Assembly: GCA_022827905.1 (NCBI GenBank) | Contig: JAJEIQ010000001.1 | Coordinates: 103,739 to 167,738 of the forward strand | From: Pseudomonadales bacterium | GTDB taxonomy: Bacteria; Pseudomonadota; Gammaproteobacteria; Pseudomonadales; Azotimanducaceae | Length of the DNA stretch: 64,000 nucleotides | Direction: 5' to 3' | Part shown: one piece after another, positions 41,126-52,325 of the stretch | How the letters are laid out: each line of letters starts with the position of its first letter | How positions within the stretch are numbered: the first letter of the stretch is position 1 | Program-made: the position numbers and the translations under genes | Notes under the pieces: model-generated | Told to the model about the DNA's origin: nothing | What the model saw: only the letters and a program-made list of their open reading frames with translations | The model's database searches: none

Positions 41126-41321
41126 TGGCGCGAAGCGCCATTTCTGCGCAAGGTGAATTCGCCTCGGTAGGGCGCTTGTTCCCTGCACGTCCGCAACTCC
41201 GCTCTCGGCGGGGCTGTTGGCTTCCATGCACTCCGCCAGCCGCTCGAAGAACACCCTGCCCCACCGCTCGCTATGCCATGCCGTGCGGATGCCATCCCGC
41301 CATTCCTTCGACGCAGTGTTG

Positions 41322-41639
41322 TCAGACATCGATGTCCTCAAAGTACACCAATGCCGGCATGTTGCGGCGCTGATGCACAATGCGCAGTATCACTGGCTCA
41401 TCCCCCGCAGCCGCTATGCGCACGTAGAAGACGGCATGCCGTCGGTAGTTCACGGAGCACAGGCCGGCTGCAAACAGGCTCCGGTCGCGACCGCCGTCCG
41501 GATTGGCCGAAATGCCCTCGAAAGTACGCACGAGGCCCCGGTAATACGTCAGCCACTGGTCCCGGCCCCAGGTCTTGACCGTGTAGTGCCGAATTTCGTC
41601 CAGGTCCCGCAACGCCAGACCGGAAAGCTTGATGGACAT
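41322..41639 (-). CDS. parE: ParE/RelE superfamily toxin
   Basis: MSIKLSGLALRDLDEIRHYTVKTWGRDQWLTYYRGL...FYVRIAAAGDEPVILRIVHQRRN. Confidence 0.85.
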   Translation of the reverse strand: MSIKLSGLALRDLDEIRHYTVKTWGRDQWLTYYRGLVRTFEGISANPDGGRDRSLFAAGLCSVNYRRHAVFYVRIAAAGDEPVILRIVHQRRNMPALVYFEDIDV

Positions 41640-41648
41640 GCCGCGCTG

Positions 41649-41891
41649 CTATTCGATACCCGCTTCCGGTTCATATGCCAAAGGATCGAAATCCTCGAAT
41701 CCACCAGCCTCGGCCACACGCACCGCCTGCTCCAGTTCCGCCTTCAGCGCGTAGAACTGGCGGGCGCCGTCCCGTTCCATGAGCATCCTTATGCCGGCGC
41801 GCACGACCTCACTGAGATTCGCGTAGGCACCGGACCTGATCTGGCCGTGAACATAGCTCTGCATCTGATCCGTGAGGTGAACGTTTGGCAT
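41649..41891 (-). CDS. parD: ParD-type antitoxin (RHH)
   Basis: MPNVHLTDQMQSYVHGQIRSGAYANLSEVVRAGIRMLMERD; immediately upstream of the toxin. Confidence 0.85.
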   Translation of the reverse strand: MPNVHLTDQMQSYVHGQIRSGAYANLSEVVRAGIRMLMERDGARQFYALKAELEQAVRVAEAGGFEDFDPLAYEPEAGIE

Positions 41892-42022
41892 TCAGGCTAC
41901 TCCAACTGTCCAATATTGGCAGATACTGACAGGATTACTCGCGCCAGTCAAAACGGCACGGAACCTGCGCCCTTCAAACCCGGCCTTTTGCTGAACAAGA
42001 CCTCAAGTTCCAAACCCCAACT

Positions 42023-44434
42023 TCAATCCGCGCCCACCTCGTACCCCTCCGGCGGCCGCATCCCCAGCAGGTGGGTCACGAAATAGTCCCATTGCCGGCG
42101 CAGGAAGTAACCGGTCGCATCGCCCGGCCCGTGCGCCGCATTCGGCAATATCAGCAGGTCGAAGTCCTTGTTGGCCTTGATGAGCGCATCGACCACCGCA
42201 TAAGTGTTGCCGGGATGCACGTTGTCGTCCAGCGCCCCGTGCACCAGGAACAGCTTGCCTTTCAGGTTGCCGGCGAGGTGCGCGTTCGAACCCGCCTCGT
42301 AGAAGGCATCGTCGGTATCGCCCTGGTAGCTCTCGCCCCAGATGGGCAGGTAGGTGCGCGGGTCGTGATTGCCCGCGCCAGACACCGCCACCTTGTAGAA
42401 GTCCGGATAGCTCAGTATGGCGTGGGTCGAGGCGTAGCCGCCGCCCGACCAGCCATAGATCCCCACCCGCTCACGGTCGATGTAGGGCCGCTCCGCCGCA
42501 AGCTGCTCGATGGCGGCGATGTGATCGTCGAGGCTGCCGGCGGCGCCGAGCAGGTTCACCCCCGGCGGAAAATGGAAGTCGCGGCTGCGCCCCGGCGTGC
42601 CGCGGCCATCGACGGTCATCACCACGAAGCCCAGCTCCGCCATGGATTGGGCGCCGAACCGGCTGAACAGCGAGCCCGCGAACTGGTGGGGTTCGCGCCA
42701 GATCTGGGGGCCGGGATAGATGGAGTCGATGAGGGGATAGGACCGCTCGGGGTCAAAGTCCGCGGGGAAGAACAAGGCGCCGTACAGGGTGGTCTCGCCG
42801 TCGGCGGCGGTCACGGTGAAGGGCTCCGGGGGGACGAAGCCGTCCGCCTCCAAGGGCGAGGGGTCGGCGGTTTCGAGCACCGCGACCAGTTCGCCCTCGT
42901 TGGTCAACAGCTCCGTGCGGCCAGAGTCGGTGGTCGTGCTCCAGCTTACGACCAGATGGCCGCCGCCGGGCGAGAAAGAAGAAGCGGCCCCGACCAAGGC
43001 CGTCACTGAGCCATGATTGCCGGGACTGGGCGTGATCCTCGCGAAGTCCGACCCGTCCACATCGACGCCGTAGATGAAGTGATGGTACGGATTGCCCTCG
43101 GCCTCGGCTTGCGAGCCGAGGAAATACAGGCGCCCCGCCTCCCGGTCCACGTGCATGATCGCTCCGACGTTCCAGTCCCCGGAAGTGATCTGGGCCACCT
43201 TGCCGTCGCCGTCCTTGCGGTAGAGGTGCCCGTAGCCGCCTTCGTCGGAGAACCAGACCAGCCCGCCGTCCGCGAAGTCCACCACCTGGGGCGGCAGCGG
43301 CGTGGCCAGACCGGGCGAGGACGTGCGTTCGCTTACGCGGTCCACTTCCATGCGGACCGCGCCGGTCTCCAGATCGACGCGATGGATCGAGAACCCGCGG
43401 GCGAACGGCTTGCGATGCACGAATCCGAACCCGCGGGCGTCCTCCCGCCACCAGACTTCCCCCGAGTCGGGGCCAGTAATGGCGGCGTAGGTGAGTTCGA
43501 TGTCCGGGTAGTCGATGTCCGCGCGCTCACCGCTCGGGATGTCGAACACCACGAAGCGGCCCCGGGGCTTGACCGCATCGCGCGCGAACGCGTAGCGCAT
43601 CGTATGGGTGCGCGGCCGTCGGCTGCCGTCGGCGGGGACGTGCTCGATGATCGAGAGTTCCCCAACGCCGCGCTCGTCGACCCGCTGGGTGAGCAGCTTG
43701 GTGGAGTCCGGCGACCACTTGACCTGGGGGGCGTGCCCGCCCATCAGCCGCTGCATGGTGATGTAGGAAACGCTGGTGCCGAGCTGCCCGCCGTAGTGCC
43801 AGGCTTCCTCGCCATCCGTGGTTAGCTGGACGCGGGTCTCCCCGTCCGCCGAGCGGACCCAGAGGTCGTGGTCCTGGTGATAAGCGGCCCATTTGCCGTC
43901 TGGGGAAGGCGTCTCCAAGGGCGTGAACGGCGGCGCGGAGGGCTCGGACGCCGTGCAGGCCTCCGCCGTGCATCGGTAATGGTCGTCTCCGGCAGCGAAG
44001 TCGATGCCGCCGTCGTCGTTGAAGGTGAAGGCATCGAACGGCAGCGTTGCTGGGGTGTGTTCCCCGTCCTCGTCCAGCCGGGAGAGTTCACGGGCGACCA
44101 GCGCGTGGTCGAAGGAAGGCTCCCGCTCCCCGGTCGCGACCGTGACGGTCACGAACTGCCCGCCGCCGCCTACCACGGTGCGCTTGTACCAGAAGCGGTC
44201 GCCGGCGCCGATCCAGTGGGGCGTGATCGACGCGTTCAATACATACCGCTCCTGCCGGTCCGGCAGAAAGCGCTCGGCGCGCCGGTAGGCTTCGGCCGGG
44301 ACCCTTGCCAACGCTACCGTGCCCGCCGCCGCCGGGTCTGATTCCTCCGCGGCTTCGTCCACGGCCGCGGGTTGGCAACCCCAGGCGATGGCCAGCAAGG
44401 CGGACCAGCGGAGGAATCGCGCAGGGCCGCTCAT
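42023..44434 (-). CDS. S9 family DPP-IV-like peptidase (copy 2)
   Basis: DPP-IV propeller; GIYGWSGGGYAS; LPNAAHGPGDATGYFLRRQWDYFVTHLLG. Confidence 0.9.
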   Translation of the reverse strand: MSGPARFLRWSALLAIAWGCQPAAVDEAAEESDPAAAGTVALARVPAEAYRRAERFLPDRQERYVLNASITPHWIGAGDRFWYKRTVVGGGGQFVTVTVATGEREPSFDHALVARELSRLDEDGEHTPATLPFDAFTFNDDGGIDFAAGDDHYRCTAEACTASEPSAPPFTPLETPSPDGKWAAYHQDHDLWVRSADGETRVQLTTDGEEAWHYGGQLGTSVSYITMQRLMGGHAPQVKWSPDSTKLLTQRVDERGVGELSIIEHVPADGSRRPRTHTMRYAFARDAVKPRGRFVVFDIPSGERADIDYPDIELTYAAITGPDSGEVWWREDARGFGFVHRKPFARGFSIHRVDLETGAVRMEVDRVSERTSSPGLATPLPPQVVDFADGGLVWFSDEGGYGHLYRKDGDGKVAQITSGDWNVGAIMHVDREAGRLYFLGSQAEAEGNPYHHFIYGVDVDGSDFARITPSPGNHGSVTALVGAASSFSPGGGHLVVSWSTTTDSGRTELLTNEGELVAVLETADPSPLEADGFVPPEPFTVTAADGETTLYGALFFPADFDPERSYPLIDSIYPGPQIWREPHQFAGSLFSRFGAQSMAELGFVVMTVDGRGTPGRSRDFHFPPGVNLLGAAGSLDDHIAAIEQLAAERPYIDRERVGIYGWSGGGYASTHAILSYPDFYKVAVSGAGNHDPRTYLPIWGESYQGDTDDAFYEAGSNAHLAGNLKGKLFLVHGALDDNVHPGNTYAVVDALIKANKDFDLLILPNAAHGPGDATGYFLRRQWDYFVTHLLGMRPPEGYEVGAD

Positions 44435-46731
44435 TCGAACGGTTTCAGCATCTCGACTAGGAACCGCTTCTTCAGCTCCATGTTGTACTCGCCCGTCTTG
44501 CCCATGGCCCCGTGGCCGGTGTCCGGATAGATCATCATCCGGTGCTGCTTGCCGAGGCGGATGAGGTGCTCGGTCATTTGGAACATGTCCGCCTGGGTGC
44601 CGGTGTCGTTGATGCCGCCCACCTGCAGCAGTTCGCCCTTGAGCAGCGGCGCGAGCGCCAAGGCGTCGGCGGCATCGTAGGCCGCTTTGTTCTCTTGGGG
44701 CATGCCGAGGTAGACCTCGTAGAGGGTGAAACGGCGCGAACTGTAGCCGGGCACCTCGCTGATGCCGACCTTGTAGAGGTCCGGCGCCTGGGTCATGGCG
44801 CGGAAGGTGAAGTGGCCGCCCCAGGAGGCGCCCATCACCCCGACGCGGTCGAGGTCCATGTATGGCAGCCGCTCGCCAAGCTGCCGAATGGCGCCCGCGT
44901 GGTCGTCGATCTCGAACTGCCCCCAGTTCATGTACACGGTGTCGTGGAACGCCTTGGAGCGCTCCGGAGTGCCCCGGCCATCGAGGATCACCACCAGCAT
45001 GCCGAGCTGGGCCAGCGCCCGCGGGAAGTTGACCGAGCGCCCCAAAAGCGCCCCGAAGGGGCCGAGATCGTCACCGAAGTCCATCGGCCGCCAGACGGTC
45101 TGCGGCCCCGCGTAGATGTACTCCACGACCGGGTACTTCCTCTCCGGGTCGAAGTCGTTGGGGAAGTGCATCGTCACCCACAGGTCCGTCTCGCCGTCCG
45201 CCGCCTTGACCACGTGCTCTTCGGGCGCCACGAAACCGAACGCCTCGAGGCGGCCGATGTCCGCCTCGCCCAGCATGCGGACCAGGCTGCCGTCCGTGCG
45301 CCGCAGTTCCGTGCGCGGCGGCGCATCGACGTTCGAGAAGGCATCCACGAAGTACTCCGCCGACGGGGAGATGCTGGCGCTGTGCTGGCCCTTGCCCTCG
45401 GTGAGCTGCGCAAACCCCCGGCCGTCGAGGCCGACCCGATAGAGGTGCGTGTCATAGGGCCGGGATTGGTCGCCGTGCCCGGTGAAATACACCCAGCCGT
45501 TCTCCTGGTCGACGCGCACCACGTCCTTGACCGGCCAGTCGCCGCTGGTGAGTCGCCTCACGAGCCGGCCGTTCATGTCGTAATGGTAGAGGTGGTCCCA
45601 GCCGCTGCGCTCGGAATTCCAGATGAAGCCGGAGCCGTCCGGCAGGAGGAAGAAGCCGGTCTCCGCCGCCCAGATGGCCTCGTGGTGGTTGGTCAGAAAC
45701 GTCTAGGATGATTCCGTTAGGACCGTGCGCACTGCCCGGGTCACCGCATCGACCGCGAGCAGCTCCACGCTGCTGAGCACCCGGTTGTAGCGGGCGACGA
45801 TCAGTTCCGAGCCGTCGGGCAGCCAAGTGAGCACGCGGAGGTAGTGGTCGGTGTTGTCGCCCATGTCCACGTGCCTCGGCTGCCGGGCGTGGATGTCGAG
45901 CAGATGGAGTTCCGAGCGGTACAGGTTGGCGCCGGCCGGAATGGTGATGACTTCCCGAACCTCTTCCAGCGGCTTCAGCCACTTGATGGTCGGAATGGTG
46001 GGCATGCCGTCCGCATGCTGCCTGATCACGGCGATCTGCTCGCTGCTCGGCGACCAGGGCTGCCAGAGCGCCGCTTCCACGTCCCAGAAAACCGCATCGG
46101 TGCCGTCGTCGGTGACCGCCACCTCCTGGCCATCGATGGTGGCGCGCAGGGCCAGGTTGTTGTTCCGTACCGTGGCGGTCCACTTGCCGTCCGGGGACAT
46201 CGCTTCCGGAGACGGAAGGGGGCCGAGGCCCTGAAAGCGTTCCCGCAGGTAGGTTCCGGGCACCGCACGCTCAGCCTCGCTCTTGACGAGCTCGATGGAA
46301 AACGACGACGGCGGAAGCTGCCGGGTTACCTTGTAGGTGTTGAGATCAAGGGTGAAGTTCGCGCCCTCCAGCGCGAAGGCGGCCGTACCGGGGCCAACCA
46401 TCTGGAACCGGGCGAACGGCACGCCGGCGCCTGCCGGTTCGTGGCCGAGCGCTGCGGTGAGCGCGGCGCGCAGGCGGGCGATGTCGAACAGCGGCGCAAC
46501 GGTGTTCTCCGCCGGATCGACTTTAAGGATGCGGCGGTCGTTCGGGCCGCCCTCCTCGGTCCAGAAGGTCGATCCATCCGGCAGCCAGTTCGCCGCGACC
46601 CGGCCTCCGTCGATCAGATCTTGGTAGTCGAGATACTGCTGATAGGCGGCTTCGCGATCCTCCGGAATGCCGCTGGCCGAGGCCAGGGCGGCCATCGATG
46701 CGCCGAATAGGCACAGCGCAAGTTTGACCAT
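44431..46731 (-). pseudogene. S9 family DPP-IV-like peptidase (copy 3) interrupted by one in-frame TAG
   Basis: ORFs 45703..46731 and 44431..45576 share a frame; reading LTESS-TAG-TFLTNHHEAIWAAETGFFLLPDGSGFIWNSERSGWDHLYHYDMNGR aligns continuously with S9 copy 1; GASWGG present. Confidence 0.8.
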
Positions 46732-46824
46732 GATTGTGTGTCCGTGTTTGCCGGGTGGACTCGGTATGACGCAGGCCGTCACCCGGCCCGCAACGGCGGG
46801 CAATCCGCCCCCCGGCATCCGGGC

Positions 46825-47481
46825 TTAGAGGTATTCGGCGAGTTGCTCCGGACTGGACTGGCCGGTCAGCACGTATACGTACATGGGCAGCAGCGCCATG
46901 CGGGCGTCCAGCGTTTCGTTGTAGCCGATGGTGTAGTACCCCACTTGGTGGAAGTAGGTGATGCGGGCGCGAATGAAGGCTTCGTCCTCGCCGTAACCGA
47001 AGTCGAGGAAGATTCGCTTGATGTAGGCGATGCGTTCCTCGTCCACCGCTTTGACCACCGCGGAGACCGCCTCGGACGTTCGCGCCCAGTCACGCATCGC
47101 CGACTCCAGGGCGGGATGGAATTCCGACTCATCGACCCACAGGTGTACCAGCCGCACGAATTCGTCCATGCCCGTCGCCCCGTCGCCGCCGACCAGGCGG
47201 TTGAACATCTCGTGGCTCTGGGCCTGCCAGCGCGCCAGCAGCGTCTGCAGCAGGTGGTTGCGGTCGCGGAAATGCCAGTAGAAGCTGCCGCGGGTCACCT
47301 TCAGGTCGGCCGCGAGCGGGCCGATCTTCACCGCATCGATGCCGCCGTCGACCAGGCGGGCCTGCGCCGCGTTCAGCCAGTCTTCCGGGCGCAGTCGGCT
47401 TACCGTGCGCAGTCCGCGCTCGTCGAATCCCGCACCCCGGCCGGGGGCAATGGCCTGCGATTCACTCATGGCTGGCTTCAT
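46825..47481 (-). CDS. TetR family transcriptional regulator
   Basis: WLNAAQARLVDGGIDAVKIGPLAADLKVTRGSFYWHFRDRNHLLQTLLARW. Confidence 0.92.
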   Translation of the reverse strand: MKPAMSESQAIAPGRGAGFDERGLRTVSRLRPEDWLNAAQARLVDGGIDAVKIGPLAADLKVTRGSFYWHFRDRNHLLQTLLARWQAQSHEMFNRLVGGDGATGMDEFVRLVHLWVDESEFHPALESAMRDWARTSEAVSAVVKAVDEERIAYIKRIFLDFGYGEDEAFIRARITYFHQVGYYTIGYNETLDARMALLPMYVYVLTGQSSPEQLAEYL

Positions 47482-47639
47482 CCGTCAGCACCGTCACGCT
47501 GGTTTCGCTCCGACAATCACATAGTTTCCGACGCAGCGCAAAGCCCCCGCCCTCAATGCGCTGCCCGGCGAGCGGTCGATTGTGGTCAAGCGGTGGAGCG
47601 AGCGTCATTGCCCACAGCCCGCCAACCAAGAGACTGCCC

Positions 47640-49175
47640 ATGAAAACCCTGCTGACTTTGCTTGCGCTTTGCCTGCCCGCCCTGGCCCATGCCGGCGATG
47701 CCGTGCGCCCGAAACACGCCATTGACCTATCCAATCCCTACTCCACCGACAACGTCCCGACCTACGCGGGCGACCATGCGGCGGTGCATGCCTACATCGA
47801 TGCCGAGATCGAGGCGCATGTGGCAGCATTGCAGCGCTGGATGCGCCAGCGGTCCATCAGCGCCCTGAACGTCGGCGTGCTCGACATGGCGGAAATGGTG
47901 CGGGACGACTTCAAGGCGCTCGGCTTCGCGGAGGCGGAACTGGTGGAAACCGGGGGACATCCCGGCGTCTGGGGCTTTTACGATGCCGGCGCCGAACGGA
48001 CACTCATGGTTTACATGATGTACGACGTGCAGCCGGTGAACCCCGAGGACTGGCGCTCCCCGCCGTTTGCCGCCGAGATCGTCGAGGTGCCCGAAGGCCG
48101 CGCGATCATGGCCCGGGGCGCCACCAACCAGAAGGGCCCGCAGCGCGCCTTCCTCAACGCCGTGGAGTCCATCCTGGCCGTGGACGGAAAACTGCCGGTG
48201 AATCTCATGATCACCGCCGAAGGCGAGGAGGAGCTGGGCTCGCCCCACTACCCGGAAATCATCGACCGCTATGAGGACCGGTTGCGGCAGGCGGACGGCG
48301 TCATCTTTCCGATGTCGGGGCAGGACCCCGCCGGGCAGACCGGCGTGGTGCTCGGCGTGAAGGGCATCATCTATTGGGAACTCGAATCCAAGGGCGGCGC
48401 CTGGGGCGGCCCCACCGAGGCCGAGATTCACGGCTCGTTCAAGGCCATCGCCGATTCGCCGGTGCTGCGCCTGACAAAAGCCATCTCGTCGCTGGTGGGC
48501 GAAGACGGCAATACGATCCTGGTGGATGGCTACTACGACGGCGTGCGCCCGCCCACCGCCGAGGAGCAGTCGCTGATCGCCGGCTACCTGGAGCAGCAGG
48601 ACGACGCCATGCTCAGGCAAATGCTCGGCGTCGAGCGCTGGATCGACGGCATGGAGGGCGTCGATGTGCTCCACGACCTCATCTATGCCCCCTCCATGAA
48701 CGTCGACGGCATCTGGGCCGGCTACACCGGCGAGGGCGTCAAGACCATTCTGCCGCACATGGCCACGGCAAAGATGGACTCCCGCCTGCCGGTGGGCATG
48801 GACCCGCAGGAAGCCCTGGCGAAAATCCGCGCCCACCTGGACACACACGGCTTTGAGGATGTCGAAATGAACGTGCTCGCCGCCTACCCCGCATCGCAGA
48901 CCTCGGTGAGCGCCAGCCTAGTTCAGGCCGCCATTGGGGTTTACAAGCGTTACGGCCAAGCGCCGACCGTCAACCCGCGCGTCGCCGGCAGTGCGCCGTT
49001 CTACGAGTTCACCGAGCGGCTCGGGCTGCCCATGATCCCGTTCGGCCTCGGTCATGGCCGCGGCGCCCACGCTCCGAACGAGGTTTACGTTGTCGAGTCC
49101 AGTGGCAATGTCGCCGGACTCGCCGAGATCGAGAAAGCCTACGTGGACCTGCTGTACGCCTTTGCCGCCGACTAG
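47640..49175 (+). CDS. M20 family metallopeptidase (exported)
   Basis: Signal peptide; TLMVYMMYDVQPVNPEDW; GRAIMARGATNQKGPQRAFLNA; AEGEEELGSPHY; HGRGAHAPNEVY. Confidence 0.9.
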   Translation: MKTLLTLLALCLPALAHAGDAVRPKHAIDLSNPYSTDNVPTYAGDHAAVHAYIDAEIEAHVAALQRWMRQRSISALNVGVLDMAEMVRDDFKALGFAEAELVETGGHPGVWGFYDAGAERTLMVYMMYDVQPVNPEDWRSPPFAAEIVEVPEGRAIMARGATNQKGPQRAFLNAVESILAVDGKLPVNLMITAEGEEELGSPHYPEIIDRYEDRLRQADGVIFPMSGQDPAGQTGVVLGVKGIIYWELESKGGAWGGPTEAEIHGSFKAIADSPVLRLTKAISSLVGEDGNTILVDGYYDGVRPPTAEEQSLIAGYLEQQDDAMLRQMLGVERWIDGMEGVDVLHDLIYAPSMNVDGIWAGYTGEGVKTILPHMATAKMDSRLPVGMDPQEALAKIRAHLDTHGFEDVEMNVLAAYPASQTSVSASLVQAAIGVYKRYGQAPTVNPRVAGSAPFYEFTERLGLPMIPFGLGHGRGAHAPNEVYVVESSGNVAGLAEIEKAYVDLLYAFAAD

Positions 49176-49241
49176 CGCGCTGCAAGAGACCCGCGCATTC
49201 GCCTGTGGTAGGGTGCAGAGGTCTGACGACGGAAGGAAACC

Positions 49242-49637
49242 ATGGACTTGAGACAATGTGATACGGCAGTCAGCCAGCCGGCGGACGCGAAGTTCGAAAA
49301 CTTCGATCCCGAAGGCCAATTCCAGATCCGCGACCTGGGTGTCAAGAAGGCCACGGGCGGCGCCATCGAGGCGCGCATACTGGCGGCGGCCAAACCCTGC
49401 CAGGGCAACCTCGGGCAACACCGCCACGATGTGGATTTCCAGATGTTCTACGTGCTCAAGGGATCGGCCACCTTCTATTTCGAGGGCACGGGCGAAGTGG
49501 AGGTGACGCCAGGCTCCTGCGTGAACATGGCCGCGGGCGTGGTCCACGACATGCTGGATCATTCCGACGACCTGGAGTTCATCGAGATCATCTCGCCGGC
49601 CCAGCACGGCACGGAGTGGATGCAGCCGCTGGAGTAG
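49242..49637 (+). CDS. Cupin domain protein
   Basis: GNLGQHRHDVDFQMFYVLKGSATFYFEGTGEVEVTPGSCVNMAAGVVHDML. Confidence 0.8.
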   Translation: MDLRQCDTAVSQPADAKFENFDPEGQFQIRDLGVKKATGGAIEARILAAAKPCQGNLGQHRHDVDFQMFYVLKGSATFYFEGTGEVEVTPGSCVNMAAGVVHDMLDHSDDLEFIEIISPAQHGTEWMQPLE

Positions 49638-49932
49638 ACGCCGGCCGGCTTGCTGCCGCGACCGGCAACACATGCCAGCAGGGACAGTGACCCACTTACG
49701 GTCGGCGGCGGCCCAGTGTAGCGTGAACGATGCGTCAGCCATCGTCGGCTTCCCGGATACGGCAGATCGGTCAGCGACAGCCAACTACTCAATCGCAGCT
49801 TCGCGGCTGACCATTGCATGCCAAATCGCGCTCGGGAAACACGACGGGCATTGAGGGATTTGCCGGAACGTGCGTCTACACGGGAATGAACCGCGGCAAT
49901 CTTCCGCGGCCGCAAACTCAGGGAGGCAAGTG

Positions 49933-52284
49933 ATGAATCGGTCGGTCAAGCAAGTCGGGAATTCACATTGGACGTATCTCGCTACATTGCGTCTTGCAAT
50001 GGGCGCACCCCTGGCCGCGCTGGTGGCGTTGCCCGCCCTGCATCTGGCTCCGATGTCGTCCGCAGCCGCCGAGACGGCGGATGAGCGCCTGGTGGAGGAG
50101 ATACTGGTTACCGCCCGCCACCGGGAGCAGGGCGTGCAGGACGTCGGCGTTTCCGTGAAGGCCTTCAGCCAGGACGACATCGATCAACTCGGCATTACCG
50201 ACCTGAACGGGCTGACCCGGCTCACGCCTAGCCTGAACATCCAGGAGCGCGGCCCGAACCGGAACGAGATGAACATTCGCGGCGTGACCAACTTCCTGGT
50301 CACCCAGGACCTGGTGCCCTCCTCCCGGCCCGTGGGCATCTATCTCGACGATACGCCGGTGAACACGCTGGGCGGCGCCCAGTTCGACATTCGCTACTTC
50401 GACCTGCAGCGCATCGAGATCCTGCGGGGACCCCAAGGCACCCTGTTCGGCGAGGGATCGAGCGCGGGCGCCGTGCGTTACTTCACCGAGGACCCGAGCC
50501 TCACAGAGCTTGAGGGGCGCATCGAAATCGAACATGCCACGGCTGGCCAGGGCGGTTCCGATGTCAGCGCCAAGGCGGCGGTTTCCATACCGCTCGTGCA
50601 AGACCGGCTGGGCGTTCGGCTCACCGGAGGGCGCTTCGCGGTGCCCGGCTACCTGGATGTCATCGACGGAGACCACGACGTCAACGACCTGGAGGCCACG
50701 ATGTTCCGCGCTGTGGTGATCGCCGAGCCCAACGATCAGTTGAGCGCCCGGTTCATGATTCAGCACGACGACTCCAAGGTCGGTTCGCTGGGGCTCTACA
50801 CGGGCGAACCCGGCGACCGCAAGACCAACCTGCCGCAAAGCGACGATGAGATCGACGACGAAGCGCTGGTCACCAACCTCAAGATCGACTGGTCGGTGGG
50901 GCCGTTCGTTGCGACCTCGGTCACCAGCTACTTCGACCGGGACCGGCAGCGCGCCGTGTACGACCAGATCTACTCGGCCGTGGGTTCCCTCGCCTCCATT
51001 CCCTTCTTCGGATTCAAGGACAACTCGTTCATCAAGGACCAGATCACCTACGAGCAGTTCAGCCAGTAGGTGCGGGTCGTCTCCCAGTTCAACGGCCCCT
51101 TCCAGTTCACTGCCGGCCTTTTCTACCGGGACTTCGAGTTCACGACCGGCGGCATTAACGTGACCAGCGCCGTTTATCCCCTGTTGGGCTTTCCGAGCAC
51201 CAGTCAGACAGAAATCCTGCAGGCCCTGGGCTTGCCGACGCCGGACCCGGTCATCGTCAACGACGGGGAGCAGATTTCGGTGTTTCTCGAAGCCGAATAC
51301 CTCATCACCGAGCGGCTCAAGCTCATCGCCGGAGCGCGCAGCCACAACGAGGAACTCGATGTCGCCTCGCCGTCGGCAGGAATCTTCATCGGCTTTTCGC
51401 CGCTTTTGCTGCCGGCCATCTCCGAGAACGTCGATATCGACGTGATCCTGCCCAAGGCGGCCCTGGAATTCTCCGTGACCGACGATGTCCTGCTCTACGG
51501 CCAGTTCGCCTCCGGCGCCCGCAACGGCAACATCAACTCCACCGCCACCCTAGGCAGCATGGAACTGTTCGCCCCGGGCTCCAGCGAGGGGCTCGCGGGC
51601 TACGGCGACGACCGCACGAATACCTTCGAGACCGGCATCAAGTCCCGCTTCGCGGATGGCCGGATCACGCTGAACGCCAGCGCCTATTACACGGACTACA
51701 AGGACCTGCAGGTGGTCGTGGCCACGCCGCCGCTGGGCTTCGGCCTGCTGTTGAACGCCAGCAAGGCGGTCTCCAAGGGCGCCGAGTTCGACCTGTACGC
51801 GGAGCCCCTCGACAACCTGTCGCTGTTCCTGGGCGGCAGCTACACCAAGGCCGAACTCGACTCTGAACTGGTGGTCAACCGCATCACCGGCCAGACGCTG
51901 GAGAAGGGCACGTCGCTGCCGTTTGCTCCGGAATTCACCCTCACAGGGGGTGCGGAGGTGCGCTGGCCGCTTGCCGCCGCGCGAACCCTCTACTTCAACG
52001 GCACGTTTTCACACACCGGCAAGTACCGCAACGGCCTCGGCGGCGCATCGACCGACTCGAAGGACTTCACCGTGTTCGGGGCCGGGGCGGGCCTGCGGGC
52101 GGACCGCTGGTCCCTCGACGTGCGGGTGTCGAACCTGACGGACAAGAAGCATTCGGTGGCAAGCAACTTTTTCGATGCGTTCGTGATCGCCAACCTCGGT
52201 TCGATCCCGCCGGGGATCACGTTCAACGAGAACTTCATGCTACAGCCGCGCATGGTGCGGGTGGCGTTGCGCTTCAATTTCTGA
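49933..52284 (+). pseudogene. TonB-dependent receptor (copy 2) interrupted by one in-frame TAG at 51067-51069
   Basis: YEQFSQ-TAG-VRVVSQFNGPFQFTAGLFYRDFEF versus paralog at 15740 WEQFSQEVRLLSDFDGPFNFVAGLFYRDFDL; both halves otherwise open and in one frame. Confidence 0.85.
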
Positions 52285-52325
52285 ACCGCGCAGGATCGAC
52301 TGGAGGCTCCTACCAGCGAAGAGGG

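Noticed and set aside
40985-41380. 131-aa minus ORF as a coding gene
   Set aside because: Its C-terminal half is a translation of the hairpin repeats (PIEGRMPSLRRTL ... PRSEGILPSI); only the N-terminal part could be genuine and it has no recognisable family.
45703-51069. Recoding of TAG to an amino acid (alternative genetic code)
   Set aside because: TAG is used as the natural terminator of several intact genes here (GST at 9298, TBDR at 18049, CocE at 35931, M20 at 49175), so global reassignment is unlikely; local readthrough remains open.
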